The notes under the pieces were generated by a model, which saw only the letters and a program-made list of their open reading frames with translations, was not told the DNA's origin and did not search any database. A stretch of DNA of 28,641 nt from the NCBI GenBank assembly GCA_900548345.1, contig URKA01000038.1, positions 1 through 28,641 on the forward strand. The letters are read 5' to 3'. The position numbers and the translations under genes are program-made. The DNA comes from an uncultured Paraprevotella sp. (GTDB taxonomy: Bacteria; Bacteroidota; Bacteroidia; Bacteroidales; Bacteroidaceae). Below are positions 1 to 6,714 of the stretch, in pieces; positions within the stretch are counted from its first letter, which is position 1; each line of letters begins with the position of its first letter.

Positions 1-631
1 CCCGGATATTCCCTTTCAGTTCGGGGTGTTGCTCACGCCACATCTTGGCGGTCATGCCGAACATCGCCACATTCAGCATATCGGCTTCATCGGCGTAGAT
101 AATACTGGCTTGTTTAGCGGTTACTTCGGCAGGAATAAGGTTCTGTTTGATTGCATCGGTATGTATGCGGTAGTTGATTTTCGACAGTTCCCGTTTGGCA
201 GACCAGCCGAGCAATTTTTGTTCCTCGGTCTTCAGTCGTTGGAACTCTTTGACTATATAAATCTTAAATTCGGGACTTATCCACATGGCAAACTCAAACG
301 CAATATCCTTATGCGCATACGTTCCACCGTACCGTCCGGCTTTTGCTTGTAGGCTTATGGCATTGGTACGAGCTACAAACTCTTTCACGCTAATCTTAAA
401 ACTGTTGAGTCCCGATTGGTTTCTAATTGTGGCGAATTCGCCATAATTAAAAACGGGATTGTAAACTTTCTCCCAAATGCCGATAAATTCAAGTGTATTC
501 CGGTTGCGTAACCAATCCGTTATAAAGAAATCCCCGTCTTTGGCACGTAACATATCTGTCAAACAAATATAGTCCTCGTCATTAACTTTAACGACGTTTA
601 TTTCGGTATCTTTTACTGTAATCTTTGCCAT
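1..631 (-). CDS. KilA-N domain DNA-binding protein, C-terminus cut by window edge
   Basis: An open frame reads leftwards from an ATG at 631 and runs off the window after 210 codons without a stop. The N-terminal part (about residues 15-125) reads as a KilA-N domain, with the segments DYICLTDMLRAKDG, TDWLRNRNTLEFIGIWE, and the block KAGRYGGTYAHKDIAFEFAMWISPEF that is the family's hallmark. KilA-N is a DNA-binding domain common in phage antirepressors and bacterial mobile elements; a role in regulation or phage defence is possible but not shown. The following segment (KTEEQKLLGWSAKRELSKINYRI) is helical. A -7 promoter box sits 30 bp upstream, so the gene is probably transcribed separately from the relaxase 86 bp upstream. 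The true protein length is unknown. Confidence 0.85.
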   Translation of the reverse strand, partial: MAKITVKDTEINVVKVNDEDYICLTDMLRAKDGDFFITDWLRNRNTLEFIGIWEKVYNPVFNYGEFATIRNQSGLNSFKISVKEFVARTNAISLQAKAGRYGGTYAHKDIAFEFAMWISPEFKIYIVKEFQRLKTEEQKLLGWSAKRELSKINYRIHTDAIKQNLIPAEVTAKQASIIYADEADMLNVAMFGMTAKMWREQHPELKGNIR

Positions 632-660
632 TTTTATATTTGATTCTTTGGTTTTAAGTG

Positions 661-668
661 CAAAAGTA
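661..668 (-). promoter_or_regulatory. -7 promoter box for the KilA-N gene
   Basis: The minus strand reads TACTTTTG, matching the Bacteroides consensus TAnnTTTG, with transcription expected to begin about 25-30 nt before the ATG at 631. No good TTTG is found 20 bp upstream, so only half of the promoter is supported. Confidence 0.4.
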
Positions 669-717
669 GTTATAATTCATGAGACTTTATCCTTTCAATG
701 AACGATATACGAGAAGG

Positions 718-2247
718 TTATAAACTAATGCCTCCTTGCCCTCGTTCAATCTTCCAGTCATAAGCCCCATTTGCTACATCGGCAATCTCGTTCCGGGTTT
801 GCCGATGTTTTGTTTCGTCAAAAGACTGTCGGCTTTCCGCATAGTCGCACAGCCATTCGCCGATTGATTTTTGTTGTTCGGGCGTTTCGCCGTATTCCTG
901 CATGACGCTTTTAATGTCGGCGGCTTCGGACGGGGCAAAGATTGACTTGTGCCGCTCCGTTCCGAAATGGATAATCGCCATGACAGCCCGTTTGAATACC
1001 TCGCTCGCATGATACAGCATGTCGGCTATGAGGTTCAAAATCCTTTTGCTGTTTTTTAACGCACCTTGCAGCAAGCGGATAGTCTTGTCTTTTTCCTCAA
1101 TGGCTTCAAGTACCGCTTGGCTGATGCGCTGCCGCTCGCCGTCCTTTTGCTCCTGAAGCTGTCGTACCGCCTTGTCCCGTTCCATAGTAAGCGATCGGTT
1201 CAGCACCAACGTCCGATCACGATCGGTTTCGGCTTCCTGTTTTTCCGTAACCAATGCCTTTGTCAGTTCCTCCACCTTGTTTTTTACGGCATTGGGAAAG
1301 GCTTTTCTGATGCGCTCGTTCTCGGCTTTCAGCTTGGCGTTTTCCTTTTCAACGGCTGCGGATTTGCCAACTCCTACAATGCTGCCGACACTATCCAAAA
1401 TGCTGTCCATTTTCGCCTTGCGCTCGTCTTTGAGTTGCTTTTCCTTGTCGGTAATCTCGTTGTTGAGTGAAAGACCGTACTGCTCTTTTTCCTTGTTCTC
1501 TCCCTCAATGGACAGCCTTTCCGCTTCAGCTTTCTCTTTGGCTGCAAGGGCGGCTTCCCTTTCTGCCTTGGCTTGTTCCGCTTCCCGTTTTTGCTTGGCA
1601 ACGATATAGTCGTTCCGCTCCAGATGCTCTTTTCCTGTAATCTCCTTTGAGATGCCCCTTTGCATCTCCAAACAATCAGCCAAAATAGTTTGCATCTCGC
1701 TCATGTCTTTCTCGTCCAGCTTGCAGGATTTCCCGGTGTCGTGGTTCATCCAGTCCCATACGATATGGGCATGTAAGTTGGGCTTCCATGTGGCAGTATC
1801 TCCGGGATTGATGTAGTGCCCCTCGTCCCGGTGAATGAATATTTGCAGGGCTGTGATGCCCCAGCGTTGTTTACACACCTCACAGAAATTTTGTAACTGC
1901 TGCATCGTGGTGTCTTCCTTGATAACGACCACGCCCTCTTTGAGTGGGGTGCTGCCACGTACAATGGTCACCTTTCCCGTCTTTTTGTTCACCCGTTCCC
2001 GGTCTTTCGTCTGCATCGCCCTTCCTGTCTTCTCCTTGACCATTGCGGCTATCTGGTTGTAGCGGTCAGCCAACGAGGTATCGCCAAGTTCAGGTGCTAC
2101 CCACGCTTCATTTCTCGCCATGAGGTCGGTGCGAATGTATAGCTTTTCCTTTCGGATATTAGCGAGGTATTCCGCTGACCGTCTGTTATGCAGACTGCTG
2201 CTTCCAACGTTGCAGGGTTTTATGTTGATAGATGTTTTCTGTGCCAT
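718..2247 (-). CDS. MobV-family relaxase (mobilization protein, Pre/Mob type)
   Basis: This 509-residue protein is a plasmid-mobilization relaxase that should nick one strand at oriT, stay linked to the 5' end and lead transfer into a recipient using a conjugation machine supplied by another element. The signature is the histidine cluster H139-R-D-E-G-H144 followed by N157-L-H159-A-H161, the metal-binding motif III of the MobV/Pre family. The N-terminus contains HNRRSAEYLANIR, resembling motif I. From about residue 210 to 400 the protein is a long Glu/Lys/Ala-rich coiled coil, usual for this family, followed by a short C-terminal helical domain. It is transcribed away from a GC-rich, hairpin-rich spacer that is its likely oriT. 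Family assignment is firm; which element it belongs to is inferred. Confidence 0.92.
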   Translation of the reverse strand: MAQKTSINIKPCNVGSSSLHNRRSAEYLANIRKEKLYIRTDLMARNEAWVAPELGDTSLADRYNQIAAMVKEKTGRAMQTKDRERVNKKTGKVTIVRGSTPLKEGVVVIKEDTTMQQLQNFCEVCKQRWGITALQIFIHRDEGHYINPGDTATWKPNLHAHIVWDWMNHDTGKSCKLDEKDMSEMQTILADCLEMQRGISKEITGKEHLERNDYIVAKQKREAEQAKAEREAALAAKEKAEAERLSIEGENKEKEQYGLSLNNEITDKEKQLKDERKAKMDSILDSVGSIVGVGKSAAVEKENAKLKAENERIRKAFPNAVKNKVEELTKALVTEKQEAETDRDRTLVLNRSLTMERDKAVRQLQEQKDGERQRISQAVLEAIEEKDKTIRLLQGALKNSKRILNLIADMLYHASEVFKRAVMAIIHFGTERHKSIFAPSEAADIKSVMQEYGETPEQQKSIGEWLCDYAESRQSFDETKHRQTRNEIADVANGAYDWKIERGQGGISL

Positions 2248-2543
2248 AAGTTCGCTTGTCTTTTAGTTTCACAATGGGTTCTTAGGGATGAAAACCTCTA
2301 AGCGGAGTTCCCAAAGAGAGGGTCACTCTTTGGTCGGGTTGCACAAGGCAGACCGCCCTTGCCGGGTTCTTAGGGCAGCGCCCTAAGTGGGACGGGGCAA
2401 CGCCCAGCCCCTCGGGAGAGCCCACAACTTTGTAGCGTAGCGGAGAAGTTATAGTGGGCTATACCGGGACAAGTCCGGTAGCTCACACCCGCAAGCGGAG
2501 CAACGTCCAAATCTGCGCTCTGCGCCTTTCATCCCCCTGCGCC
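2248..2543. other. Candidate oriT region upstream of the relaxase
   Basis: This 296-bp gene-free spacer lies directly before the relaxase start and is packed with inverted repeats: CCAAAGAG/CTCTTTGG (2311-2318 and 2326-2333), CTTAGGGC/GCCCTAAG (2369-2376 and 2380-2387), AGCCCAC/GTGGGCT (2419-2425 and 2454-2460) with AACTT/AAGTT nested inside, and TACCGG/CCGGTA (2462-2467 and 2475-2480). The 12-mer GGGTTCTTAGGG is directly repeated at 2276 and 2364. Position next to mob, and the nic-like core at 2450, make an origin of transfer the best reading. It has not been tested. Confidence 0.7.
2450..2463 (+). other. Predicted nic core of oriT
   Basis: The plus strand reads TATAGTGGGCTATA, a 5-bp inverted repeat (TATAG/CTATA) with a 4-nt loop. 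From memory, the pMV158 nic core, the MobV reference, is TATAGTGTGTTATA, also in a hairpin and cut after the second G of GTG. Aligned without gaps the two differ at two bases, which would place the nick between 2458 and 2459. An upstream AAGT and downstream C are shared as well. Confidence 0.6.
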
Positions 2544-3287
2544 TTATTCCGGGTCATCCTCACCGTCAATCGTTCCGTCCTGCGCCTCTTTTGGGCTTTC
2601 CGCACCGTTCCCGTCAGGTGTTCTGTCCCCACTGTCTATGACAGGGGGATTCCCGGCTTCGTCCGCTACAAACATATCAGGCGGTGGATTATGGCTGTCG
2701 TCATCCGGTCTGTCGGCTGACGGGTTGGAAGTCTCAGACGAACAGAGGGAAGAAGAAAGGACTGCTGCGCCTGTCGCCATACTGTCCGCATCCTGTCCTT
2801 TGGCTCGGCTGTCATCCGCTGCGGCATTCTGCCTGCTTTCTGACGGCAAGCTATCGAAAACAGGTGTCCGCACATCGCCCGTCTGTCCTTTGGCGGTTGC
2901 CGAAGGTCTGACATAATGGGGATTGGTTATGAGGACACTATCGACATACCAGCCTGTGAGGAAATGCAGGGAATGGACGGAAGTACGGTTGTTGGTTCGG
3001 GTGGTCAGCATACCGAGCCTGTTAAGGCTGTCAATTAGCTTGCCGATGGTCTTGCGGTTGCAGCCAAAAAACTCTGCCAGCTCCACATCGGAAGCTGCCA
3101 CCTGTCCCACCTCCAAAACAATCTCAACGCCTTTGATTTTATAAGCGGTTCTTTCCCGTACCGCACCGGTCATCAGCCGGTACAGGCACTTCTGCCTGAA
3201 AGCGGAAGATTTGCCTTCCAAAAGAAAATCCCACTGCCCGGCTGAAAGAATGGTGCAGTAGTGTATGGTCTGTTTCTCTTTGCACAT
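2544..3287 (-). CDS. Winged-helix DNA-binding protein with acidic disordered tail
   Basis: I do not recognise a named family. The first 120 residues look folded: residues 60-110 read as a winged helix, with DVELAEFFGCNRKTIGKLID as the helix-turn-helix and SLNRLGMLTTRTNNRTSVHS as the third helix and wing. From about residue 125 to 247 the chain is rich in Asp, Glu, Pro, Ser and Asn and should be disordered, with an acidic end (DGEDDPE). The gene sits immediately upstream of the putative oriT and relaxase and downstream of two small genes in the same direction, so a role as oriT-binding accessory factor or regulator of the mob operon is plausible by position only. It could also act in replication control. 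Confidence 0.75.
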   Translation of the reverse strand: MCKEKQTIHYCTILSAGQWDFLLEGKSSAFRQKCLYRLMTGAVRERTAYKIKGVEIVLEVGQVAASDVELAEFFGCNRKTIGKLIDSLNRLGMLTTRTNNRTSVHSLHFLTGWYVDSVLITNPHYVRPSATAKGQTGDVRTPVFDSLPSESRQNAAADDSRAKGQDADSMATGAAVLSSSLCSSETSNPSADRPDDDSHNPPPDMFVADEAGNPPVIDSGDRTPDGNGAESPKEAQDGTIDGEDDPE

Positions 3288-3319
3288 GGTCTATGATATT
3301 ATGGTGTTACAACGGTCAT

Positions 3320-3667
3320 CTATCTGCCTAAGCCATATCCGCGCTCAGGCATATAATACTCCCTGTCTGCCGCTATGCGATTCAGTACGTCCTGCAGGCG
3401 GTCGAGCTGTTCACTGTCAAGCACACGGATGGCGTTTATCGTTATCCGCTGTGTGGCTATCCTGCGGTGTTCGATGTTCGTTTCGTTCACTGCTCCGTCA
3501 CCGTCCGCATGGGCGGAACGGAGATAGGCATTGACCGCTTCCGTCTGTTCTTTGGACGGATAAGGTGCTGCCCATTTATCTTGGATGTAGTCTATCATCC
3601 GGCTGACCGCTTCGGCTAAAACAGGGTTCTGCCTTTGCAGCATGGTTACAAGTGTCTCTTTCTCCAT
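3320..3667 (-). CDS. Conserved-looking small hypothetical protein of the mobile block
   Basis: A 115-residue, mostly helical protein with no signal peptide or membrane segment. I cannot assign a family. It contains the phrases MLQRQNPVLAEAVSRMIDYIQDK near the start and LDSEQLDRLQDVLNRIAADREYYMP near the end. It is 7 bp downstream of the HTH gene and 32 bp upstream of the winged-helix gene, all in one direction, so the three are likely co-transcribed. The tight packing, and length typical of accessory genes between an excisionase and mob gene, support it being real. Confidence 0.7.
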   Translation of the reverse strand: MEKETLVTMLQRQNPVLAEAVSRMIDYIQDKWAAPYPSKEQTEAVNAYLRSAHADGDGAVNETNIEHRRIATQRITINAIRVLDSEQLDRLQDVLNRIAADREYYMPERGYGLGR

Positions 3668-3674
3668 AGTACAC

Positions 3675-4004
3675 TCATTTGCTGTTCAACTCACGGAGAC
3701 GGTTTGCCGCCTCCGTTCTGATTTCTTCCTCCGACATCACTTTGACACCACGCACCCAATCAAGCAGGGCTTTCTTCTCGAAGAAAATCAGTTTCCCGGC
3801 TGGCTTGAAATACGGCAACTGGTTCAGATGCGTCATCTTGTAAAGGGTGCTTTTGGCAACGCCGAGGAAGTCGGCGGCTTCTTCAAGGTTCAGGACTTCC
3901 TTTGCTGCATAGCAGATGTTCTCCAGCTTGTCGATTCTCTCCTGAAGGGTGGCAATCTTGCGCTCATGCTCAAGATTCATCTTGGATTGTTTGTTCTCTG
4001 TCAT
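3675..4004 (-). CDS. Excisionase-like helix-turn-helix protein (AlpA/MerR-type HTH)
   Basis: A 109-residue protein whose residues 38-88 (LNLEEAADFLGVAKSTLYKM, then LPYFKPAGKLIFFEKKALLDW) match the small winged HTH domain of excisionase/AlpA proteins: helix-turn-helix, a short beta wing with a Lys-Leu-Ile-Phe-Phe strand, and a final helix with a Trp. An N-terminal coiled coil (about 10-32) precedes it. Such proteins in Bacteroides elements act in excision or as transcriptional activators of the downstream module. It is the first gene of the minus-strand block, with a -7 box 40 bp upstream. Integrase, its usual partner, is not visible. Confidence 0.85.
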   Translation of the reverse strand: MTENKQSKMNLEHERKIATLQERIDKLENICYAAKEVLNLEEAADFLGVAKSTLYKMTHLNQLPYFKPAGKLIFFEKKALLDWVRGVKVMSEEEIRTEAANRLRELNSK

Positions 4005-4043
4005 CGTCTTCTATTTTATGGTTTTACTTGTTGATTCGATACG

Positions 4044-4051
4044 CAAATGTA
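4044..4051 (-). promoter_or_regulatory. -7 promoter box for the mobile block
   Basis: The minus strand reads TACATTTG, a match to TAnnTTTG, 40 bp before the ATG at 4004. There is no clean TTTG 20 bp upstream. It would drive the HTH, small protein and winged-helix genes. Confidence 0.4.
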
Positions 4052-4456
4052 TATCGTTTGATTTGAAAAAATGCGATTTTCGCTATCTTGAAATAATTGA
4101 TTTATAGATGTTTAATTTTCCCATCTGACGGGATTTTCCTCTGCCTGTCGGAAGATTATCTGTCGGTCTGTCAGATACTTTTTCGGTGTCAGTCTCGGCT
4201 AACTTCCGATATTTGAAGATACACGGCTTCCGCTTTCCGGCAAAACTTCTGGCAGAATGTCCGTACAACCCGACACATTTTCTCCTGACGTGGCTGTCAG
4301 AAGCCACGAAACAGATTTTAACATGGCTTTTTAATGCCAGCCTGTCTAATCGGGACAAAAATCGGTTTGTGTTATCCACCGTGGTACAGGAAAATAAAAA
4401 ATGCGCTATAGATGTGAACTTTATGCGTTTTGATTCGTTTTTGACGGGACAAATTT

Positions 4457-4466
4457 GTACCTTTGC
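4457..4466 (+). other. Candidate attachment core (GTANNTTTGC) or orphan promoter box
   Basis: GTACCTTTGC matches the ten-base core GTANNTTTGC recognised by CTnDOT-type integrases, and it also contains a TAnnTTTG promoter box (4458-4465) with no gene downstream on the plus strand. Closest TTTG upstream leaves only 14 bp, so the promoter reading is poor. The location at the edge of a mobile block favours an attachment site, but the same motif also occurs in ordinary promoters, such as that of pfkA. Confidence 0.35.
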
Positions 4467-4701
4467 ACCTGAGTAACAGATATTCAGATACGGATATTCG
4501 GAGCAAGGCGTTCTTGATTTTATTTTCCTGTGGTTCTGTCCCGTTTTTGTCCCTTCGGGGATTTGTCTCACGGAACAAAATTTTGTAAGTAATTGGATTA
4601 TAAGCGGTTGAATAGCTAAAAAGAGGCAGGTTTTCGCTAACCACCAGTAACCACCAAAAGGGCTTTATGTCAAGCTAGCTTACTTAAACCCAAATCAGCC
4701 A

Positions 4702-5157
4702 TTAGCTTTTGCTAAATACACCCAACAAATCCTGTTTCTTCCCCTCATCATCCATCTCATAAATATATGCCTTGTCGCTGGATATATTATAGATGAAACT
4801 GTCTTCGTCATAGCCGTCGCCGTCGGGAGAATCGTCTTTGTAAACGATATTAAGCACATTGTCTTGCGTATACCATGTGAAGTCTTCTTTTTCGCCGTTC
4901 CAGTTGTCCCAACCTGTACCGTCGGCCTTGAAGCAATAGGTTATCAAACGGGTGACGCCTTTGTCCATCACTTCCCCTTTCCATGTACCGACAAGAGCAT
5001 GGGCTTCTGCCTGTGGGTTATCACCATTTCCATTCGACTGATTGTCATTGTTTTGTTCTGTCGGGTCATCATCCTCACTGCAAGCCGTAAAGACTGTCAC
5101 AGGACAAATCATCAGAATAAACAACATGATGTAGTACTTTAACAATTGTTTTTTCAT
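4702..5157 (-). CDS. Surface-type lipoprotein, lipocalin-like beta domain
   Basis: This 151-residue protein starts with a lipoprotein signal: two Lys, a hydrophobic stretch, then VFTAC with Cys26 as the lipidated residue. The Cys is followed by SEDDDP, an acidic run resembling the Bacteroides lipoprotein export signal that sends proteins to the outer face of the outer membrane. A flexible Asn/Gly/Asp linker follows (to about residue 50), then a small beta domain beginning ALVGTWKGEV and including FKADGTGWDNWNGEKEDFTW, a pattern typical of lipocalin-like Bacteroides lipoproteins. The ligand is unknown. It is transcribed alone from a promoter at 5267 and seems the first chromosomal gene right of the mobile block. 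Confidence 0.8.
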   Translation of the reverse strand: MKKQLLKYYIMLFILMICPVTVFTACSEDDDPTEQNNDNQSNGNGDNPQAEAHALVGTWKGEVMDKGVTRLITYCFKADGTGWDNWNGEKEDFTWYTQDNVLNIVYKDDSPDGDGYDEDSFIYNISSDKAYIYEMDDEGKKQDLLGVFSKS

Positions 5158-5243
5158 AATCTTTGTTTTTAGGGGTTAATAGAAATATGAGGCATTGGAC
5201 TTTCCTAAAATGCCTTTTATCACAAAATCACATTTAACAATAA

Positions 5244-5309
5244 ACACTCAGCCATACTTTCAAATGCAAACATATATATAAGGATGCACTTAAAAGTATG
5301 ACTGAGTGT
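5244..5309. repeat. 17-bp inverted repeat bracketing the lipoprotein promoter
   Basis: The arms ACACTCAGCCATACTTT (5244-5260) and AAAGTATGACTGAGTGT (5293-5309) are reverse complements with one mismatch, separated by 32 bp that hold the -7 box of the lipoprotein gene. It could be an operator, a long-loop hairpin ending the ompA transcript, or a small invertible segment. Confidence 0.75.
5267..5274 (-). promoter_or_regulatory. -7 promoter box for the lipoprotein gene
   Basis: The minus strand reads TATGTTTG (TAnnTTTG) about 110 bp before the lipoprotein ATG at 5157. A clear -33 box is missing. The box lies in the loop of the 5244-5309 inverted repeat. Confidence 0.4.
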
Positions 5310-5317
5310 GTTACCCG

Positions 5318-5363
5318 GCGGATATCTCCGCACAAGTATTGGCTTTCAATACGCCTCTGGCGT
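5318..5363 (-). other. Three tandem small hairpins after ompA stop
   Basis: Directly after the OmpA-family stop codon the transcript would form three consecutive stem-loops: ACGCC/GGCGT (5351-5363), GTATTG/CAATAC (5336-5352) and GCGGA/TCCGC (5318-5331). The first two overlap by two bases and so are alternatives at their junction. None has a T-tract, so they resemble a stabilising 3' end rather than an intrinsic terminator. Confidence 0.5.
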
Positions 5364-5365
5364 CT

Positions 5366-6526
5366 TTAATTCACTCTGTAACGAACTTCCTCCGTACGGA
5401 ATTTCTTCGTCTTCACTTCTTCTTTCTTAATGCCCTGACCAGTCACCGTCACGATGGCCACACGGTTGTCGTCGTTGTTGGGGAACGGTTGTACGGTATC
5501 ACCCTTGTACTCGGATGTGATGATGTTCTTATCCACACCGGCCTCTACCAATGCGGCAACCACCTTCTCTGCACGCTGCTTGGAGTACTTCATGTTCAAC
5601 TTCGGAGTACCTGTGCCCTTGTCAGCATAAGCCACCACATGAACCTTGCAATCGGTATGTGTCTTGACAAAGTCCGCAATGGCCTTCACCTTGCTGGCCG
5701 GTTCCGGCTCGCTCATACGAATCTGGTATTGGATATTGCTCTCCATCTTTTCTGCCACCGGCACCTCCTTGTAGGAAATGTCATCATACCATACGGTATC
5801 TACCCTTGTGGCCCATTCTTCCACAACAGGCGGCACGACTACCGGCGCAGGAGCCGCTTTCTTCTTGAATCCGAACTTGAAGATTAAACCCACATTCGCA
5901 TAAGCCGACCAGTCGTCGCTGTTATTGGTCTTGGAATTGTAACGGTCGGAAAGATTGTTTGCACCAGCCTCGATATTGATTCCGAAATGCTTGGCCACAT
6001 TGAAGTCGAACATCAGTCCGGCACGGATATTATGAGATGTACGGTTGTCGTCCCATGCCAAAGGGTAAACAGACTCATGGCCACGTGTCAGTGCCGTGAA
6101 ATCGTCATTATCCCATGCATAATTCAAACCTACACCAGCCAAAAGGTATAAGTTGAACATACGCTCTTTTTTGTTTTTTGCAAACATGTTGATAAGGTTC
6201 AGCATCAAGTCGACATCTGTATTGACATATTTGTAATCGTATGTTTTGTCGATACCTTTCAGTCCACCCTTATTCTGTATACCGCTCACATGCAGACGTG
6301 CACCGACCACCGGGTTAAAATGTGCGCCGAAAGATACGCCATACATCGGTGTGATAAGTTTTCCCAGGTCATAATTCGTAAACGTGGTCTGCGCCCCTCC
6401 GTGCAACCCGACGAACATGTGCGGATAAGGCTTGTAGTCCTTGCCTTCACCGGCCTCTTGAGCATGGCCGTACTGAACAGTTCCCAGCGCCAGTGCCAAT
6501 GCTGTACATAGTAATTTGAATCTCAT
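5366..6526 (-). CDS. OmpA-family outer-membrane protein with peptidoglycan-binding domain
   Basis: A 386-residue porin-like protein. Residues 1-22 form a signal peptide ending HA-Q. Residues about 35-220 are an eight-stranded-type beta barrel (alternating aromatic strands such as MFNLYLLAGVGLNYAW), ending in FKFGF. A Pro-Val linker (224-236) leads to a C-terminal OmpA domain: Asp302 in AYADKGTGTP and Arg318 in YSKQRAEKV are at the positions that bind diaminopimelate, and NNDDNRVAI closes the motif. It should anchor the outer membrane to the cell wall. OmpA proteins are among the most abundant outer-membrane proteins of Bacteroides, and the strong upstream promoter fits. A basic tail (KKEEVKTKKF) follows the domain. 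Confidence 0.93.
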   Translation of the reverse strand: MRFKLLCTALALALGTVQYGHAQEAGEGKDYKPYPHMFVGLHGGAQTTFTNYDLGKLITPMYGVSFGAHFNPVVGARLHVSGIQNKGGLKGIDKTYDYKYVNTDVDLMLNLINMFAKNKKERMFNLYLLAGVGLNYAWDNDDFTALTRGHESVYPLAWDDNRTSHNIRAGLMFDFNVAKHFGINIEAGANNLSDRYNSKTNNSDDWSAYANVGLIFKFGFKKKAAPAPVVVPPVVEEWATRVDTVWYDDISYKEVPVAEKMESNIQYQIRMSEPEPASKVKAIADFVKTHTDCKVHVVAYADKGTGTPKLNMKYSKQRAEKVVAALVEAGVDKNIITSEYKGDTVQPFPNNDDNRVAIVTVTGQGIKKEEVKTKKFRTEEVRYRVN

Positions 6527-6561
6527 AGGTTAAATACTTTGATTAAGAAATAAACTGAAAG

Positions 6562-6593
6562 CAAAAATAGAATATTTTAGATATATTAGCAAA
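6562..6593 (-). promoter_or_regulatory. Promoter of the OmpA-family gene (-33/-7)
   Basis: On the minus strand TTTG (6593-6590) is followed after exactly 20 bp by TATTTTTG (6569-6562), a full match to the Bacteroides primary-sigma promoter. Start of transcription is expected near 6557, giving a leader of about 30 nt. Confidence 0.75.
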
Positions 6594-6674
6594 TCTTTCC
6601 TCTCTTTTTCTTTAAAAACAGGTCCTCATTGGCGAAAAACGTTTTCCAAAGGCTCTGAAATAACGAAAAAGAGT

Positions 6675-6682
6675 TATCTTTG
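6675..6682 (+). promoter_or_regulatory. -7 promoter box of the GNAT-parE-coaD-protease operon
   Basis: TATCTTTG matches TAnnTTTG. It overlaps a possible GTG start at 6682, which therefore cannot be the real start; the ATG at 6715 lies about 28 nt inside the expected transcript. No convincing -33 box is seen. Confidence 0.55.
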
Positions 6683-6714
6683 TGGGACAAACCATACATA
6701 AAAAAGAACAAGCC

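Larger units (their letters stand above)
4005..4701. other. Gene-free stretch at the right end of the mobile block
   Basis: About 700 bp separate the mobile block from the chromosomal lipoprotein gene. The open frames here have no recognisable domains and odd composition, so I call no gene. It contains the hairpin CGTGGCT/AGCCACG (4289-4308), several CTGTCGG/CTGTCAG copies between 4143 and 4300, four GGGACAAAA-like sites (4352, 4446, 4545-4553 inverted, 4572 with one change), the GTACCTTTGC motif at 4457, a direct AACCACCA repeat near 4640-4656 and the palindrome AAGCTAGCTT at 4672. One end of the integrated element is expected here. Confidence 0.5.

Noticed and set aside
4083..4571. A 162-codon open frame on the minus strand right of the mobile block
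   Set aside because: No recognisable domain, composition unlike the neighbours (Cys-, Arg- and Lys-rich mixture), and it runs through repeats and hairpins of the flank.
6682..6714. Upstream GTG start of the GNAT-like gene
   Set aside because: It overlaps the -7 promoter box, so it would not be transcribed.
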